Positions 52,662 to 60,601 of a DNA stretch of 64,000 nt are shown piece by piece; position 1 is the first letter of the stretch; each line of letters opens with the position of its first letter. The position numbers and the translations under genes are program-made. Under the pieces are notes generated by a model. That model searched no databases, was not told the DNA's origin, and saw only the letters and a program-made list of their open reading frames with translations. This DNA is from Bacilli bacterium (lineage in GTDB: Bacteria; Bacillota_I; Bacilli_A; RFN20; CAG-826): contig JAGCDH010000023.1 in NCBI GenBank assembly GCA_017651165.1, positions 1 through 64,000 of the forward strand. Direction: 5' to 3'.

Positions 52662-53972
52662 ATGGGTAGAAAAAAGAAAGAAGCGACCGAAGTTGTCGCA
52701 GAAACCGCACCAAAGAAAAGGGGCAGACCAAGAATTAGTGATGGGGCAGAAAGCTCACCAAAACTAAAGCTTGAAAAGAAGAAGAAAGTTAAAACCATCT
52801 ATGATGATGACGGAGAAATCCTCTCACTAGATGATATTAAAGAGAACTTACTTAAGAAAGCCAAGAACTCTGGCATTATCGATCAAAGCGATATTTATGA
52901 TGCACTCAGTCAGTTCGATCTCGATGATGATACCGTCGTTGATTTAATGAACTATTTCAAAGAAAAAGGCATCGAAGTAATCTCCGATGATGAAGATAGC
53001 GACGATGAAGACTTTGAAGACTTTGACGAGAGCAAGATGAATCTCGATGAAGAGCCAGACGATGATTTCTTTGCCGAAGACGATGGTGAAACAGAAGAAG
53101 ATATCGACATCGACTATTTAGGTAGCGAAGTCAGAATTAATGACTCCGTTAAGATGTATCTTAAAGAAATTGGTAAATACGACCTCTTAAAAGCGGAAGA
53201 TGAACCAATCCTCGCTAAAAAGATTATCGAAGGTGACGAAGAAGCTAAGCAAACCTTAATCAATGCAAACTTGCGTTTAGTTGTTAATATCGCTAAACAC
53301 TATGTGGGCCGTGGCATGCTCTTCTTAGACTTAATCCAAGAAGGTAACTTAGGCTTAATGAAAGCGGTTGATAAATTTGACTACACTAAAGGCTATAAGT
53401 TTTCAACTTACGCCACATGGTGGATCCGTCAAGCGATTACTAGAGCGATTGCAGATCAAGCCAGAACCATTCGTATTCCAGTCCATATGGTTGAAACCAT
53501 CAACAAGATGACACGTATCCAAAGACAACTCATCCAAGACTTTGGCCGTGAACCAACCGCGGAAGAAATCTCTGAAGCAATGAACGGTGAATTAAGTGCG
53601 AAACGTATTCGTGAAATCCAAAGAATCGCCATGGAACCAGTTTCATTAGAAACCCCAATCGGTGAAGAAGACGATTCCCATTTAGGCGACTTTATCGAAG
53701 ATAAGGAAAGCGAATCACCAGTGGATTTCACCACCAGACAACTCTTAAAAGAAGAACTTTACTCCATCCTTAAAGATTTAAGCGATCGTGAAGAAAGAGT
53801 CATTAGACTCCGTTATGGTTTAGACGATAATAGACCAAGAACACTTGAAGAAGTGGGCCGTGAATTTGGCGTCACTCGTGAAAGAATTCGTCAAATTGAA
53901 GCCAAAGCCATTAAGAAACTCAGACACCCAACTCGTAGTAAGAGATTAGGTGACTACAAGGAAAAATTTTAA
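52662..53972 (+). CDS. rpoD: Primary RNA polymerase sigma factor (SigA/RpoD)
   Basis: A 436-residue housekeeping sigma factor. Regions 2 ([34 protein letters not shown]), 3 and 4 ([20 protein letters not shown]) are fully conserved, so it should read TTGACA/TATAAT promoters. The first about 140 residues are unusual: PKKRGRPRI with the RGRP core of an AT-hook, then a Lys-rich and a long Asp/Glu-rich stretch around a region-1.1-like segment. It has AAAGGGG before the ATG and overlaps trmK by one base. Confidence 0.96.
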   Translation: MGRKKKEATEVVAETAPKKRGRPRISDGAESSPKLKLEKKKKVKTIYDDDGEILSLDDIKENLLKKAKNSGIIDQSDIYDALSQFDLDDDTVVDLMNYFKEKGIEVISDDEDSDDEDFEDFDESKMNLDEEPDDDFFAEDDGETEEDIDIDYLGSEVRINDSVKMYLKEIGKYDLLKAEDEPILAKKIIEGDEEAKQTLINANLRLVVNIAKHYVGRGMLFLDLIQEGNLGLMKAVDKFDYTKGYKFSTYATWWIRQAITRAIADQARTIRIPVHMVETINKMTRIQRQLIQDFGREPTAEEISEAMNGELSAKRIREIQRIAMEPVSLETPIGEEDDSHLGDFIEDKESESPVDFTTRQLLKEELYSILKDLSDREERVIRLRYGLDDNRPRTLEEVGREFGVTRERIRQIEAKAIKKLRHPTRSKRLGDYKEKF

Positions 53973-54634
53973 TGATTAAACTCTCAAAACGCTTAAAGAT
54001 CATCCATGATATGGTCCCAAAATCAGTCGTCGCCGATATCGGTAGCGACCATGGCAAACTGATGATTGCGTTAGTGCAATCTGGCATTGTGACCAAAGGT
54101 TTTGCTGTGGAAAACAAAGAAGGACCATTCGAGAGATTACGCAGTAATCTAATTAAGTATCACGTCGATGATAAAGTCACTCCTTTATTCAGTGATGGCA
54201 TCAAAGATATCACCCGTGATGTTAGCACAATTGTGATCGCGGGAATGGGTGGTCAATCAATCGTTAGCATTTTAAAAGCCCATCCTGAAAAGATGGTGCG
54301 TGTCCAGACTATCATCATAGATGCGCATACCGCTGTCCCATTAGCTAGAAAAGAAATCTGCCAAATGGGTTTTGCAATTGCCGATGAAAAAATCGTCAAG
54401 GAAGATGATATTTTCTACGAAATTATCAAGTTCGTGAAAGCGGAAAAAGCGATCATTAGCGATGAGGATTTAGAATTTGGACCAATCTTAAGAAGAGAAA
54501 AATCAGCGACTTTCAAAGAAAAGTATCAAAACCGTATCTTTGAAATCGATAGCATCCTCGCTAAAGGAACATTGCCAAAAGGTCGCATTCATTCTTTGAA
54601 TGTTGAAAAAGAAAAGTTACAGAGGTATTTATGA
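53972..54634 (+). CDS. trmK: tRNA (adenine(22)-N(1))-methyltransferase
   Basis: A 220-residue SAM-dependent enzyme methylating A22 of tRNA. It has the SAM-binding VADIGSDHGKL motif near residue 20 and VIAGMGGQSIVSIL near residue 90, diagnostic of TrmK. It shares one base with the rpoD stop and overlaps the Nif3-like gene by 4 nt. The rpoD-trmK-nif3-like order is the Bacillus one. Confidence 0.93.
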   Translation: MIKLSKRLKIIHDMVPKSVVADIGSDHGKLMIALVQSGIVTKGFAVENKEGPFERLRSNLIKYHVDDKVTPLFSDGIKDITRDVSTIVIAGMGGQSIVSILKAHPEKMVRVQTIIIDAHTAVPLARKEICQMGFAIADEKIVKEDDIFYEIIKFVKAEKAIISDEDLEFGPILRREKSATFKEKYQNRIFEIDSILAKGTLPKGRIHSLNVEKEKLQRYL

Positions 54635-55398
54635 AAACTAGATTATTGCTTCGTCAATTAGCGGTTCGCTTCCCTAAACGTTACGCCAAAATGAATCACG
54701 ATTATGTGGGTTTAATGACGGGCAAATTACCAGAAGAAGTGCATAAGATTGTGCTCTGCTTAGACTTTGACCAAGAAGTATTTCCTTTAATAAAGGAAAA
54801 TAAACCAGATTTAATCATTACTCACCATCCATTTATCTATGGCACCAAGTATCGCGTCTTTAAATGGGACAAGCTTAAAGAACGGCTTTGTAACGAGATT
54901 GACGCTTTAGGTGTTCCTGTTTATAGCATGCATACGAACTTTGATACCGGGAATGGTGGTATGAACGATGCTTTAGCGGAAGCACTTGAACTAGAAAACA
55001 TCTACGCTCCTGAAAAAGACATTATGATGCGTATTGGCGAATTAAAAGAAGCGAAGCCAGTGGAAGAGTTTGCTAAATTTGCTAAAGCAAAACTCAACGT
55101 TGAGTATGGTTTATTAATCGCTGAAGGCAACAAAAAGATTAAGAAAGTTGGTGTCGTTGGTGGTGCAGGTTCTAGAGCCTGGAACATTGCTAGAGATGAA
55201 GGCTGTGATATCTTTATATCAGGTGATGTGCCACATCATATTAGAAGGTCGATTGTAATTGAAAAATTCAATTATCTAGATTTGCCACATGAGATTGAAA
55301 AGATCTTCATGCCACAGATGAAAAAGATTCTTCTTTCGCTCGATCCAACACTAGAAATTCTCATGGTGGACCACGAAGAATTGCCAAAAGTGATATAG
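54631..55398 (+). CDS. Nif3-like dinuclear metal-centre protein (YqfO family, short form)
   Basis: A 255-residue NIF3/YqfO protein annotated in databases as GTP cyclohydrolase I type 2-like, with a function that remains uncertain. Metal ligands are visible in ITHHPFIYG, VYSMHTNFDTGNGGMNDALA, and the C-terminal GDVPHH region. It is the short form without the PII-like insertion found in Bacillus YqfO. ATG 54631 overlaps trmK by 4 nt. Confidence 0.88.
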   Translation: MKTRLLLRQLAVRFPKRYAKMNHDYVGLMTGKLPEEVHKIVLCLDFDQEVFPLIKENKPDLIITHHPFIYGTKYRVFKWDKLKERLCNEIDALGVPVYSMHTNFDTGNGGMNDALAEALELENIYAPEKDIMMRIGELKEAKPVEEFAKFAKAKLNVEYGLLIAEGNKKIKKVGVVGGAGSRAWNIARDEGCDIFISGDVPHHIRRSIVIEKFNYLDLPHEIEKIFMPQMKKILLSLDPTLEILMVDHEELPKVI

Positions 55399-55432
55399 TG
55401 ATAAATTAGTGATAAATTAGTAAATATATACT
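55396..55432 (+). promoter_or_regulatory. Direct repeats and possible promoter before the cyclophilin gene
   Basis: TAGTGATAAAT occurs twice in tandem (55396-55406, 55407-55417) followed by a partial third copy. TATACT at 55427-55432 may be a -10 box with TTAGTG as a poorly spaced -35. Confidence 0.4.
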
Positions 55433-55451
55433 TTGTATAAGGAAAATGATT

Positions 55452-55928
55452 ATGAAAGCAATAATTGAAGTAAATAAGTTCGGAACAATCGAAGTTGAGC
55501 TCGATAGGAATAACGCTCCTATTAGCGTGGATAATTTTATGAAACTCGCTAAGCAAGGCTTCTATAACGGTCTCACCTTCCATAGAATCATCAATGGCTT
55601 TATGATTCAAGGTGGTTGCCCTAAGGGCAACGGCACAGGCGGACCTGGCTATTGTATCAAAGGCGAGTTTGCTGAGAATGGTATTAATAACCCAATTAAA
55701 CACAAACGTGGCGTTATCTCGATGGCTAGAGCGATGGATCCTAACTCCGCTGGTAGCCAATTCTTTATCATGCATCAAGACTGCCCACAATTAGATGGTA
55801 AGTACGCTGCTTTTGGTGTTACTACCAAAGGTATTGAAGTTGTTGATGCTATAGCATCAGTGGAAACAAATTACTACGATGCACCTTTAGAAAAAGTAAT
55901 AATTAATTCAATTAAGATTGAGGAATAA
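55452..55928 (+). CDS. Cyclophilin-type peptidyl-prolyl cis-trans isomerase
   Basis: A 158-residue cytoplasmic foldase without a signal peptide. Core residues are present: [16 protein letters not shown] with the catalytic Arg, and SAGSQFFIM with the substrate-binding Gln and Phe. ATG 55452 lies 8 nt after AAGGA; an ATG at 55446 would be only 2 nt away. It is next to nfo, which starts one base after its stop, so they are co-transcribed. Confidence 0.92.
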   Translation: MKAIIEVNKFGTIEVELDRNNAPISVDNFMKLAKQGFYNGLTFHRIINGFMIQGGCPKGNGTGGPGYCIKGEFAENGINNPIKHKRGVISMARAMDPNSAGSQFFIMHQDCPQLDGKYAAFGVTTKGIEVVDAIASVETNYYDAPLEKVIINSIKIEE

Positions 55929-55929
55929 T

Positions 55930-56820
55930 ATGGCAAAAGATTTATTAATTGGCTCCCATGTGGGAATGAATGGTCCAGACTATTATCTTGGAAGTGTGAA
56001 AGAAGCTATTAGCTATGGTGCTTCAACTTTCATGTTTTATACTGGTGCCCCACAAAATTCCTATCGTAAGCCACTTAATGAATTAAGAATCGAAGAAGGG
56101 CGTTCTCTTTTAAGAGAAAACGGCTTTGATGAAAGCAAAATCGTTGTTCACGCCCCATATATTATTAATGCCGCGAATGCTAGCCGTCCTGATCTTTTAG
56201 AATTATCAATTAAAACCATTATTAATGAATTGCAAAGAACCGCCGCCTTTGGCGCTTCTATCTTAGTCCTTCATCCAGGCAATCATCTAGGTGCTGGTCC
56301 AGAAAAGGCTATTGAAGTTTTAGCGGAGTCTTTAGACCAAGTGCTCGCTAATGACGGTACAAATGTCAGAATCGCCATTGAAACAATGGCGGGCAAGGGC
56401 TCTGAAATTGGAACTTGTTTTGAACAAGTACGAGATATCATTGAAAAATGTCATCATAAAGACCGTCTAGGCGTCTGTTTAGATACTTGCCATGTTTCTG
56501 ATGCTGGTTACGATATTAACGACGCAGATGCGCTTTTAAATGAATTTGATCAAGTGATTGGATTGGATAGATTACTCGTTGTTCACGTTAACGATTCCAA
56601 GAATCAACGTGGCGCGCATAAAGATAGACACGAAAACCTTGGCTATGGCGAAATTGGCTTTGATGCTTTATGTCATATAGCTAATCATCCACGTTTAAAA
56701 GACATTCCAAAGATTTTAGAAACTCCTTATATAAATGAAAAAGCCCCTTATTCTGATGAAATCAGAATGTTAAGGGACGAATCATTTGTGGAAAACTGGA
56801 AAGACAAATATTTAGCTTAA
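55930..56820 (+). CDS. nfo: Endonuclease IV (AP endonuclease)
   Basis: A 296-residue TIM-barrel zinc enzyme that cuts DNA at abasic sites in base-excision repair. It starts IGSHVGMNG; metal ligands lie in VVHAPYIIN, LVLHPGNHLGAG, IAIETMAGKG, CLDTCHVSDAGYD and VVHVNDSKNQRGAHKDRHENLG. ATG 55930 follows TTGAGGAA. The last 9 bases overlap the convergent ispG gene. Confidence 0.95.
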   Translation: MAKDLLIGSHVGMNGPDYYLGSVKEAISYGASTFMFYTGAPQNSYRKPLNELRIEEGRSLLRENGFDESKIVVHAPYIINAANASRPDLLELSIKTIINELQRTAAFGASILVLHPGNHLGAGPEKAIEVLAESLDQVLANDGTNVRIAIETMAGKGSEIGTCFEQVRDIIEKCHHKDRLGVCLDTCHVSDAGYDINDADALLNEFDQVIGLDRLLVVHVNDSKNQRGAHKDRHENLGYGEIGFDALCHIANHPRLKDIPKILETPYINEKAPYSDEIRMLRDESFVENWKDKYLA

Positions 56821-57861
56821 GCTATCAATCTCTTTAATCATCGCGTCATAAGCTTCGTCTTCTGACACTTTTTTTATGACTTCGCCTTTTTTAAAGATGA
56901 CATATTGGCCTTTGCCACCGGCAATACCGATATCAGCGTTCTTGCCCTCGCCTGGTCCGTTGACGACACAACCCATGACCGCAACCGTTAACTTGATGTT
57001 GTTATCTTCAAGGTATTTAAAGATTTTCGCACCTAATGGTTTGACGTCAACTTGGGTTCTTCCGCATGTTGGGCAAGAAATAAATGTAGGGTAATTTGGA
57101 TATAGACCACAATCGTGTAATAAACGCTTAGCGGCGATCACTTCATTTTTTGAATCCCCAGTGATGGAAATACGGATTGTATCACCAATCCCTTCTAAAA
57201 GAAGGGGAGCAAGACCAGCGGTGCTTCTAATGACTGATAATTCATATGGTCCAGCCTCTGTGATACCGATATGAAGTGGATATGGGAATATCTCACTAGC
57301 GAGTTCATACGCTTTAATCGTTTCTTTGATGTTGCTAGCTTTTAATGAAATAACTATGTCATGGAAATCGTATTTTTCTAAGATTTTGACTTGTTGTTTG
57401 ACTGACAACACTAGTTTATGGGCTAATGGGATGTCAAATTCGTCTAATTCTTTATTCACAGAACCGGAATTTGCACCCACGCGAATAGCAACGTGCTTCT
57501 TTTTCGCAAGTTCAACGATTTCTTTAATCTTATTTTCATCACTGATGTTACCAGGATTTAATCTGATTTTATTCGCGCCACATTTAATCGCAAGAATCGC
57601 GAGTTTAGGATCAAAATGAATATCGGCGACGATTGGAATATTGATACCTCTTTTGATATAAGAAATCGCTTTTGCGTCTTCTTCATCTAAGATAGCAACA
57701 CGCATTAATTTCGCGCCTAATGCTTCGCATTCATTGATTTCTTTGATAATTGTGTCCACATCTGATGTTTTGTGTTTGCACATCGATTGGATTAAAACTT
57801 TATCTTGACCACCTAGAGTTAAACGGCCAATTCTGATTTGTTTAGTTTCTGTTCTTCTCAT
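56812..57861 (-). CDS. ispG: 4-hydroxy-3-methylbut-2-en-1-yl diphosphate synthase
   Basis: A 349-residue [4Fe-4S] enzyme of the MEP isoprenoid pathway (GcpE), shown by ADIHFDPKLAI, LNPGNI, and the cluster cysteines in ISCPTCGRTQ and VMGCVVNGPGEG. It implies that isoprenoids are made by the MEP route rather than by mevalonate. It is monocistronic on the minus strand and overlaps nfo by 9 nt at its 3' end. Its promoter must lie in the 96-base spacer shared with rpmG. Confidence 0.96.
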   Translation of the reverse strand: MRRTETKQIRIGRLTLGGQDKVLIQSMCKHKTSDVDTIIKEINECEALGAKLMRVAILDEEDAKAISYIKRGINIPIVADIHFDPKLAILAIKCGANKIRLNPGNISDENKIKEIVELAKKKHVAIRVGANSGSVNKELDEFDIPLAHKLVLSVKQQVKILEKYDFHDIVISLKASNIKETIKAYELASEIFPYPLHIGITEAGPYELSVIRSTAGLAPLLLEGIGDTIRISITGDSKNEVIAAKRLLHDCGLYPNYPTFISCPTCGRTQVDVKPLGAKIFKYLEDNNIKLTVAVMGCVVNGPGEGKNADIGIAGGKGQYVIFKKGEVIKKVSEDEAYDAMIKEIDSLS

Positions 57862-57901
57862 ACCGAAACATTATAACCTAATTTATAAAATAAAAATATA
57901 T

Positions 57902-57929
57902 TTGCATTATCTTTTACCTGTGGTAAGAT
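57902..57929 (+). promoter_or_regulatory. rpmG promoter
   Basis: TTGCAT (57902-57907), 16-nt spacer, TAAGAT (57924-57929) preceded by TGG as an extended -10. Confidence 0.65.
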
Positions 57930-57957
57930 ATTAAGCGACTTTGAAGGAGAAAATCAA

Positions 57958-58125
57958 ATGGCAAGCAAAGATGATAGAATCTCATTAACACTTAAATGCA
58001 CAGAATGTGGCGAAGAAAACTATCTCACATCTAAGAATAAAAAGAAACATCCAGATAGAATCGAATTAAAGAAATATTGCCCACGCTGCAAAAAAGTCAC
58101 TCTCCATCGTGAGAAAAAGAAATAA
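57958..58125 (+). CDS. rpmG: 50S ribosomal protein L33, zinc-binding form
   Basis: A 55-residue protein found by reading the sequence directly; it begins [18 protein letters not shown] and ends REKKK. The two zinc knuckles CTEC and CPRC show the zinc-dependent (C+) form. GAAGGAG precedes the ATG. A terminator overlaps its stop codon, so it is monocistronic. Confidence 0.93.
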   Translation: MASKDDRISLTLKCTECGEENYLTSKNKKKHPDRIELKKYCPRCKKVTLHREKKK

Positions 58126-58145
58126 TAGGCTTTGCCTATTTTTTT
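58124..58145 (+). terminator. Terminator overlapping the rpmG stop codon
   Basis: Stem AATAGGC / GCCTATT (58124-58140) around a TTT loop, followed by five more Ts. Confidence 0.88.
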
Positions 58146-58151
58146 GTGCCT

Positions 58152-58784
58152 ATGATTAAAGTTATCCCGTTCATATACGATAGTTATGATGACTTATACG
58201 CTAATACGTATCTTTTAGTTGACGAATCAAACCAATGCGTGGTTATCGATCCTGCTAAAGCTTATGACGGATTAGTCAATTACATTAAAAAGAACAATCT
58301 GACTCTCAAAGGAATTCTTATCACACATGGACATGCCGACCATATCAGAGGCATTGACTCTTTAGTGAACGCTTTTAACGTCCCTACATATATCGGCTAC
58401 GAAGATTTAGATAAACTCACTAATTCTTATTCTAACTGCAGTGAGTTTTTAGGCGAAAAAGTCATTATTAACGCTAAAGCTCAAGCGGTGGGAGATACCG
58501 CTATCTTGCGCTTATTAGACGAAGATATCCGTGTCATTTACACGCCATATCACACCTCTGGTAGTGTCTGCTACTATCTAAAAGATAGTGATATCTTGTT
58601 TACTGGTGATTTCATCATTCCACACGGTATTGGAAGATGTGACTTACCAACCGCCAAACCAAAAGAATTAGAAAACTCTATGAAGAAGATTTTAGACTTG
58701 CCAAGAAGCGTTAAAATCTATGGGGGTCATGAAAGACCTTCAACTTTAGAAACCGAGATTAGAGTTAATCAATACGTCAAATAA
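58152..58784 (+). CDS. Metallo-beta-lactamase-fold hydrolase (glyoxalase II-like)
   Basis: A 210-residue hydrolase with intact metal motifs: ITHGHADHIRG (HXHXDH), the later His in YTPYHTSGSVCYY, the bridging Asp in LFTGDFI, and the last His in GGHERPS. Proteins of this size are often annotated hydroxyacylglutathione hydrolase, but thioesterase or other activity is equally possible. ATG 58152 lies very close to the terminator of rpmG and has no Shine-Dalgarno. Confidence 0.88.
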   Translation: MIKVIPFIYDSYDDLYANTYLLVDESNQCVVIDPAKAYDGLVNYIKKNNLTLKGILITHGHADHIRGIDSLVNAFNVPTYIGYEDLDKLTNSYSNCSEFLGEKVIINAKAQAVGDTAILRLLDEDIRVIYTPYHTSGSVCYYLKDSDILFTGDFIIPHGIGRCDLPTAKPKELENSMKKILDLPRSVKIYGGHERPSTLETEIRVNQYVK

Positions 58785-58785
58785 T

Positions 58786-58817
58786 TTGTCAAATAATGAA
58801 TATTTGATATAATATTC
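58786..58817 (+). promoter_or_regulatory. efp promoter with overlapping palindrome
   Basis: TTGTCA (58786-58791), 16-nt spacer, TATAAT (58808-58813). A perfect 7-bp inverted repeat GAATATT-N6-AATATTC (58798-58817) covers the -10 box and could be an operator. Confidence 0.7.
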
Positions 58818-58848
58818 AAGGAAATTTATTGAAAGGAAATAAATATTT

Positions 58849-59406
58849 ATGGTTAACGTAACAGAATTAAGACCAGGCAACTATTTCATTGATGAAAACA
58901 ATCTTTATCAAGTTATGGACATCTTACTCAATAAAACAGCGATGAGAAAGATGGTCGCTAAGGTCAAAGTCAAAAACGTGCGTACAGGCACAATTAATGA
59001 AATCGCTCGTAACTCTGGTTACATGGTGGAAAACGTTCGTCTTGATAAAAGACAAATGCAATACCTCTACGATAGTGGCGATTTCTTAGTATTCATGGAT
59101 CAAGAAACTTATGATCAAGTGGAAATTCCAGTTGAACGTCTCCAATGGGAAAAACAATTCCTTAAAGGCGACGAAGTCGTGGAAATTACTTCCTACGAAG
59201 GCGAAATCCTTGGTGTTAACTTACCAGCGAAGGTCGCTCTTAAAATTACACAATGTGATCCAGGTGTCAGAGGTGACACAGTCAACAAACCAACCAAACC
59301 AGCCACATTAGAAACCGGTTTAGTGGTGAGAGTGCCATTATTCATCGAAGAAGGCGAAGAAGTCTTAGTTCGCACCGATACAGGCGAATACGACGGTAGA
59401 GCCTAA
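58849..59406 (+). CDS. efp: Elongation factor P with mycoplasma-type loop
   Basis: A 185-residue, three-domain translation factor that relieves stalling at polyproline. It aligns without gaps to Bacillus EF-P over the tip loop, but the modifiable Lys in KPGKG is replaced: the loop reads NKTAMRKM, with Met where Bacillus has the modified Lys and Arg beside it. Hence the usual lysine modification cannot occur at that position. The remainder (MQYLYDSGDFLVFMD, GVRGDT) is typical. It has its own promoter, and the yneF-like gene follows 14 nt later. Confidence 0.95.
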   Translation: MVNVTELRPGNYFIDENNLYQVMDILLNKTAMRKMVAKVKVKNVRTGTINEIARNSGYMVENVRLDKRQMQYLYDSGDFLVFMDQETYDQVEIPVERLQWEKQFLKGDEVVEITSYEGEILGVNLPAKVALKITQCDPGVRGDTVNKPTKPATLETGLVVRVPLFIEEGEEVLVRTDTGEYDGRA

Positions 59407-59420
59407 TAAGGAGCAATAAA

Positions 59421-59636
59421 ATGGAAGTTTGGCAAGCTATCTTATTGGCAGTTGGAACTCTTATCGTTGGTGGTATCGCGGGTTTCTTTATCACCCGTTA
59501 TATCTTCCAAAAACAACTCAAAGAAAACCCACCAGTTAACGAGAAAATGATTCGCGCAATGTTTAGAAGCATGGGTCGTACACCAAGCGAAAAACAGATT
59601 AGAGAAATCATGCGCAACATGAACTCAAACAAATAG
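59421..59636 (+). CDS. UPF0154 (YneF) family membrane protein
   Basis: A 71-residue protein with a single N-terminal transmembrane helix (residues 5-28) and the conserved UPF0154 tail KENPPVNEKMIRAMFRSMG and GRTPSEKQIREIM. Members are found throughout Bacilli and Mollicutes; their function is not established. It shares the efp transcript. Confidence 0.92.
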   Translation: MEVWQAILLAVGTLIVGGIAGFFITRYIFQKQLKENPPVNEKMIRAMFRSMGRTPSEKQIREIMRNMNSNK

Positions 59637-59654
59637 TTTTTAAAGAAAAAAACA

Positions 59655-59680
59655 AAAGCACTCGGTTGAGTGCTTTTTTT
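59655..59680 (+). terminator. Terminator between yneF and plsY
   Basis: A 9-bp stem AAAGCACTC / GAGTGCTTT (59655-59676) with a GGTT loop and Ts on the + side and As on the other, so it can serve both convergent genes. Confidence 0.9.
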
Positions 59681-59707
59681 GTTGAGAATATATAATATTC
59701 TATTCTA

Positions 59708-60505
59708 CTAATTTTCTACTTGCTTATTCCTATGAAGGATTTGGTCGACCCATTGAACTTTTCTCTCGGTTCCAGCCTTAATTCTAGCGATATTTTCGTG
59801 GTGTCTGAAGACCATAACGATGACGATAATGGTCATGACAATGGCGAAGACATAATTGCAGTAGAACATCGGTCCCCAAAGGATGAACCAATACATTTTA
59901 GCAGGGATGACTTTGCACATTAATAAGATGGCCCAAACCCAGCTAGCAATGGCATTTTCAATGCCACAGATAATGGAGGAGAAGGAAACGTACTTTGTTT
60001 TGAAGATGCAGATGAGATATGTAATGACACCTGTTGTGGTTAATCCCCAAGAAGTGGTGAAAGTTAAGCCTAAGTATGTAGAAGCGGCTTTTCCACCTTT
60101 GAATTTGAGGAAAAGTGGGAAGACATTACCAAACAAAGCACCGAGACAAGCTAACCAATAGACTGGCCATTTGATGGCAAAGCCATCAACATTGCCAATA
60201 TACATGTTATAAGCATCAGGCATTAAACCATGTCCGTGATGAATTGGCACATATGTTAAAAGTGACCAACAGAGATAAAGAGGAGCAATTGTTTTAAGTG
60301 TGTCAAATAAGAAAATGAGCCAAAACCATTTTCTGCCCCATAATCTTCCACAGTTTGTGGCACCAACATTATGTGATCCATATTCTCTTGGATCTTGTTT
60401 AAAAATTAACTTTCCAATTGGAATTGAGATATTAGCGCTGCCGATAATGTAACCAATTAAAATACAAGCGATTGGGGCTAAAATATTAACTAATAATATT
60501 TTCAT
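59708..60505 (-). CDS. plsY: Acyl-phosphate:glycerol-3-phosphate acyltransferase
   Basis: A 265-residue integral membrane enzyme that puts the first acyl chain on glycerol-3-phosphate, using acyl-phosphate. Motif 1 is GSHNVGATN, motif 2 is GNVFPLFLKFKGGKAAS (family usually GHXFP; here the His is Asn) and motif 3 is HHENIARIKAGTE. It is longer than the usual about 200 residues because of a loop around residues 90-120. With plsC it makes phosphatidate. It is monocistronic behind GGAGGAAG and divergent from parE. Confidence 0.92.
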   Translation of the reverse strand: MKILLVNILAPIACILIGYIIGSANISIPIGKLIFKQDPREYGSHNVGATNCGRLWGRKWFWLIFLFDTLKTIAPLYLCWSLLTYVPIHHGHGLMPDAYNMYIGNVDGFAIKWPVYWLACLGALFGNVFPLFLKFKGGKAASTYLGLTFTTSWGLTTTGVITYLICIFKTKYVSFSSIICGIENAIASWVWAILLMCKVIPAKMYWFILWGPMFYCNYVFAIVMTIIVIVMVFRHHENIARIKAGTERKVQWVDQILHRNKQVEN

Positions 60506-60532
60506 TTTTCTTCCTCCAAAATTACTCTTTAT

Positions 60533-60560
60533 ATTCTACTAAAACGCTTTATATTTGCAA
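60533..60560 (-). promoter_or_regulatory. plsY promoter
   Basis: On the minus strand TTGCAA (60555-60560), 16-nt spacer, TAGAAT (60533-60538). It lies back to back with the parE promoter. Confidence 0.6.
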
Positions 60561-60571
60561 CTTAATTTGTA

Positions 60572-60577
60572 TATAAT
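60572..60577 (+). promoter_or_regulatory. parE -10 box
   Basis: TATAAT followed by about 18 nt of leader to the GTG start. A fitting -35 is not clear. Confidence 0.5.
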
Positions 60578-60601
60578 TAAGTCTTGCAAAGGGTTAAAAC
60601 T

